Below, piece by piece: positions 32,951 to 34,763 of a DNA stretch of 34,763 nucleotides. Below the pieces are notes generated by a model. That model saw nothing but the letters and a program-made list of their open reading frames with translations. It was not told the DNA's origin and did no database searches. The DNA is from Paracoccaceae bacterium (lineage in GTDB: Bacteria; Pseudomonadota; Alphaproteobacteria; Rhodobacterales; Rhodobacteraceae): contig CANJQT010000032.1 in the NCBI GenBank assembly GCA_947476475.1, positions 1 to 34,763 of the forward strand, written 5' to 3'. Positions within the stretch are counted from its first letter, which is position 1; every line of letters starts with the position of its first letter. The translations under genes were made by a program, and so were the position numbers.

Positions 32951-34763
32951 GTGTCGCCTTGCCAACTCAACCTGCTTGGCAGTTGGTCCCTGACGGGCCC
33001 GGACGGATCCGATCTGCCTTTGCCGACCCGTAAGGACCGGCAATTGCTGGCCTATCTGGCGACGCAGGATGGTCGTCCTGTCCCTCGGGAAAGGCTTGCG
33101 AACTTGCTCTGGGCCGACCGTGCCGAGGAGCAGGCGCGCGACAGTCTTCGACAGTCGCTGGCGGCCTTGCGCAGGGCGTTTCGGGCGCGCGGCCTGGACG
33201 TCCTGACCAGCGACCGCACCGAGGCCCGTCTGGACGGGTCCCAACTGTCGACCGACGTGCTGACCTTCGCCGCAGGATGCGTTGGTTCGGTGCCTTCGGC
33301 TGCGTTGGCCGGGCTGTACCGGGGGCCTTTCTTGCAAGGGCTTGAGACATCGACCCCCGAATTCGAACGCTGGGTCACGCAGGAACGCCAGAGACTCTCG
33401 GCGATGGCCGAACAACTGGTCTGTACGGCGTCGATTTCGGTCCTGCCGCCCAGTGACATTGAAGCTGGCCTTCAGCTTGGCCGCAGGCTGTTGGCGCAAG
33501 ATCCAACGCTTGAGCCGATCTATCGCGCCACAATGCGGATCTGTCGCGTGCGAGGTGACCGAGTGACCGCCCTCAAGGTCTATTCAACCTGCCGCAACGC
33601 ACTGCGCGACGAGTTGGGTGTCGAGCCGGATCACGAGACCGAAAAGCTCTATCGTGACATACTGACGGATGGCCCCGCACGGCCACAAACGCCGACAGAC
33701 ATCCTGACTGACTCAGCTCCGAGCAAGCCGGCGATCGCTATCCTTCCCTTTGCAAACCTGACCGGAAACGATGGCCTGAACTTCCTGTGTGAAGGACTTG
33801 CGGAGGAAGTTTCAACCGGGTTGGGTCGGTTCCGGTCCATGCTTGTCATCGACAGGTATTCCGCGGCAACGGTCGCATTGGCCACCTCCGACACCGTCGA
33901 GATCGGCAAGCGGCTCGTCGCGGCGGCACTGGTGCAGGGTAGCATTCAGGCCGCCGCTTCGCGCCTTCGGATCACCGTCCGTCTCGTCGACAGCGCCAGC
34001 CGCGCCCAGACTTGGAGCGATGTTTTTGAATGCGCTCCCGGCGACATGTCTTCGATCCCGGAGCAGATTGTCAGCGCGATAATCGCCACACTGCACAATA
34101 GGGCAGAGAACATCGTCACGGATCGCAGCAAGGGCAAGCCGTCCATGGCGGCCTATGAATGCACGATGCGCGGCATTCGGCATATTCGCGGCTACGCTCC
34201 CGACGACAATGACAAGGCGCTGGCCCTGTTCCGCGAAGCCCTGAAAGTTGACCCGAACTATCCGCTGGCGCAAGCCTATCTCGCCTTTGCCGAGGTGGTG
34301 GTCAACGGTTACGATTCAGCCTCGCGCGCCCTGTTGATCGACTGTAAGACGCGGATCGATCAGGCCTTGGCCATCGACCCCGATGACGGAAGGATCCATT
34401 GGCTGCTGGCAACTGTTCACAGTTGTTTGCGCGAGTTCGATGATGAGAAACGCCAGCTAGAACGGGCTCTGTTCCTCAATCCTAATGACGCGAACGCTAA
34501 GGCAAGCTACGGCACGGCACTTGCCAGCCTTGGCCAGCATGAAGAGGGTCTGCGCCATATCCGTGAGGCGATGCGACTGAATCCCTTTCATCCGGAATGG
34601 TATTGGTTGGAGCTCGGAGCCGCGTTTCTGGCCGCACGGCGCTATGAGGATGCGATCGAGGCCTATAAACGGCGCACGCGACCACAGGTTTGGGTGCTGA
34701 GCAGACTGGTAATCTGCCTTGCCTACCTCGGACGTATTCCGGAGGCGAAAGAGATGGCCCGGA
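32951..34763 (+). CDS. BTAD/TolB-like/TPR transcriptional regulator, 3' end outside window
   Basis: The frame opens with GTG 32951, nine bases after AGAAGGA, and stays open to the window end (604 codons). The first ~90 residues form an OmpR-like winged-helix DNA-binding region (LNLLGSWSLTGPDGSDLPLP, RKDRQLLAYLATQDGRPVPR, ERLANLLW). A bacterial transcriptional activator domain follows to about 235 (FLQGLETSTPEFERWVTQER, LLAQDPTLEPIYRATMRI, ALRDELGVEPDHETEKLYRD). Then comes a TolB-like cyclase-associated section (PAIAILPFANLTGNDGLNFL, LAEEVSTGLGRFRSMLVIDR) to about 380, and TPR-like helices from about 400 on (ALALFREALKVDPNYPLAQA, RALFLNPNDANAKASYGTAL). Such proteins act as cytoplasmic activators; the target here may be the divergent small gene-chaC pair. 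The effector is unknown. Confidence 0.85.
   Translation, partial: MSPCQLNLLGSWSLTGPDGSDLPLPTRKDRQLLAYLATQDGRPVPRERLANLLWADRAEEQARDSLRQSLAALRRAFRARGLDVLTSDRTEARLDGSQLSTDVLTFAAGCVGSVPSAALAGLYRGPFLQGLETSTPEFERWVTQERQRLSAMAEQLVCTASISVLPPSDIEAGLQLGRRLLAQDPTLEPIYRATMRICRVRGDRVTALKVYSTCRNALRDELGVEPDHETEKLYRDILTDGPARPQTPTDILTDSAPSKPAIAILPFANLTGNDGLNFLCEGLAEEVSTGLGRFRSMLVIDRYSAATVALATSDTVEIGKRLVAAALVQGSIQAAASRLRITVRLVDSASRAQTWSDVFECAPGDMSSIPEQIVSAIIATLHNRAENIVTDRSKGKPSMAAYECTMRGIRHIRGYAPDDNDKALALFREALKVDPNYPLAQAYLAFAEVVVNGYDSASRALLIDCKTRIDQALAIDPDDGRIHWLLATVHSCLREFDDEKRQLERALFLNPNDANAKASYGTALASLGQHEEGLRHIREAMRLNPFHPEWYWLELGAAFLAARRYEDAIEAYKRRTRPQVWVLSRLVICLAYLGRIPEAKEMAR

Overview
The window looks like a chromosomal segment of an alphaproteobacterium, most likely of the Rhodobacteraceae (Rhodobacter/Paracoccus/Roseobacter type). 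The reasons are the high GC content, the tightly packed operons with ATGA overlaps, a trimethylamine N-oxide (TMAO) uptake locus of the marine-Roseobacter kind, and many remnants of IS families common in that group. This assignment is an inference from style and gene content, not from a marker gene. I see no rRNA, tRNA or CRISPR.

Region 1 (1-2949, plus strand): the 3' part of a large two-part glycosyltransferase, a translationally coupled small protein of unknown function, and a small exported single-haem cytochrome c.

Region 2 (3102-12837): a divergent locus centred on an RpiR-type regulator. Leftward run rpiR, a peptide-type ABC importer (binding protein, two permeases, two ATPases) and an MlrC/M81 metallopeptidase, nearly without gaps. 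Rightward run an enolase-superfamily N-succinylamino-acid racemase / o-succinylbenzoate-synthase-like enzyme and a COG3375-type GNAT acyltransferase that overlap by ATGA. The racemase-GNAT pair matches the first two steps of the D- to L-amino-acid conversion route described in Geobacillus. Here the desuccinylase position may be filled by the MlrC hydrolase, with the importer supplying D-residue-containing or N-acylated peptides. That assembly is a hypothesis.

Region 3 (13242-15482): a regulator with two HD-GYP-like domains and a C-terminal LuxR helix-turn-helix, then a small exported NTF2/SnoaL-fold protein and a strong stem-loop. An IS5-type transposase scar follows.

Region 4 (16104-24931): torT, torS and torR homologues (TMAO sensing) placed next to a three-gene quaternary-amine/TMAO ABC importer resembling TmoX-TmoW-TmoV, whose permease is an internal duplication. 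No TMAO reductase or TMAO demethylase gene lies in the window, so the sensor seems wired to uptake. The torR-tmoX gap holds candidate operator repeats and the tmoX-tmoW gap holds a 13-bp stem-loop.

Region 5 (about 25415-31761): an island bounded by two same-orientation IS6-family remnants. It contains remnants of two IS3-type elements and one IS481-type element, a secreted protein with four EF-hand-like calcium loops, and a long-chain acyl-CoA ligase paired with a GNAT-like protein. The right IS6 scar is joined in frame to the 3' end of a ChaC-type gene across a near-perfect 28-bp-arm hairpin.

Region 6 (31729-34763): a 65-codon small gene coupled to the ChaC-type gamma-glutamylcyclotransferase, and, divergently, a GTG-started BTAD/TolB-like/TPR transcriptional regulator that runs off the window end.
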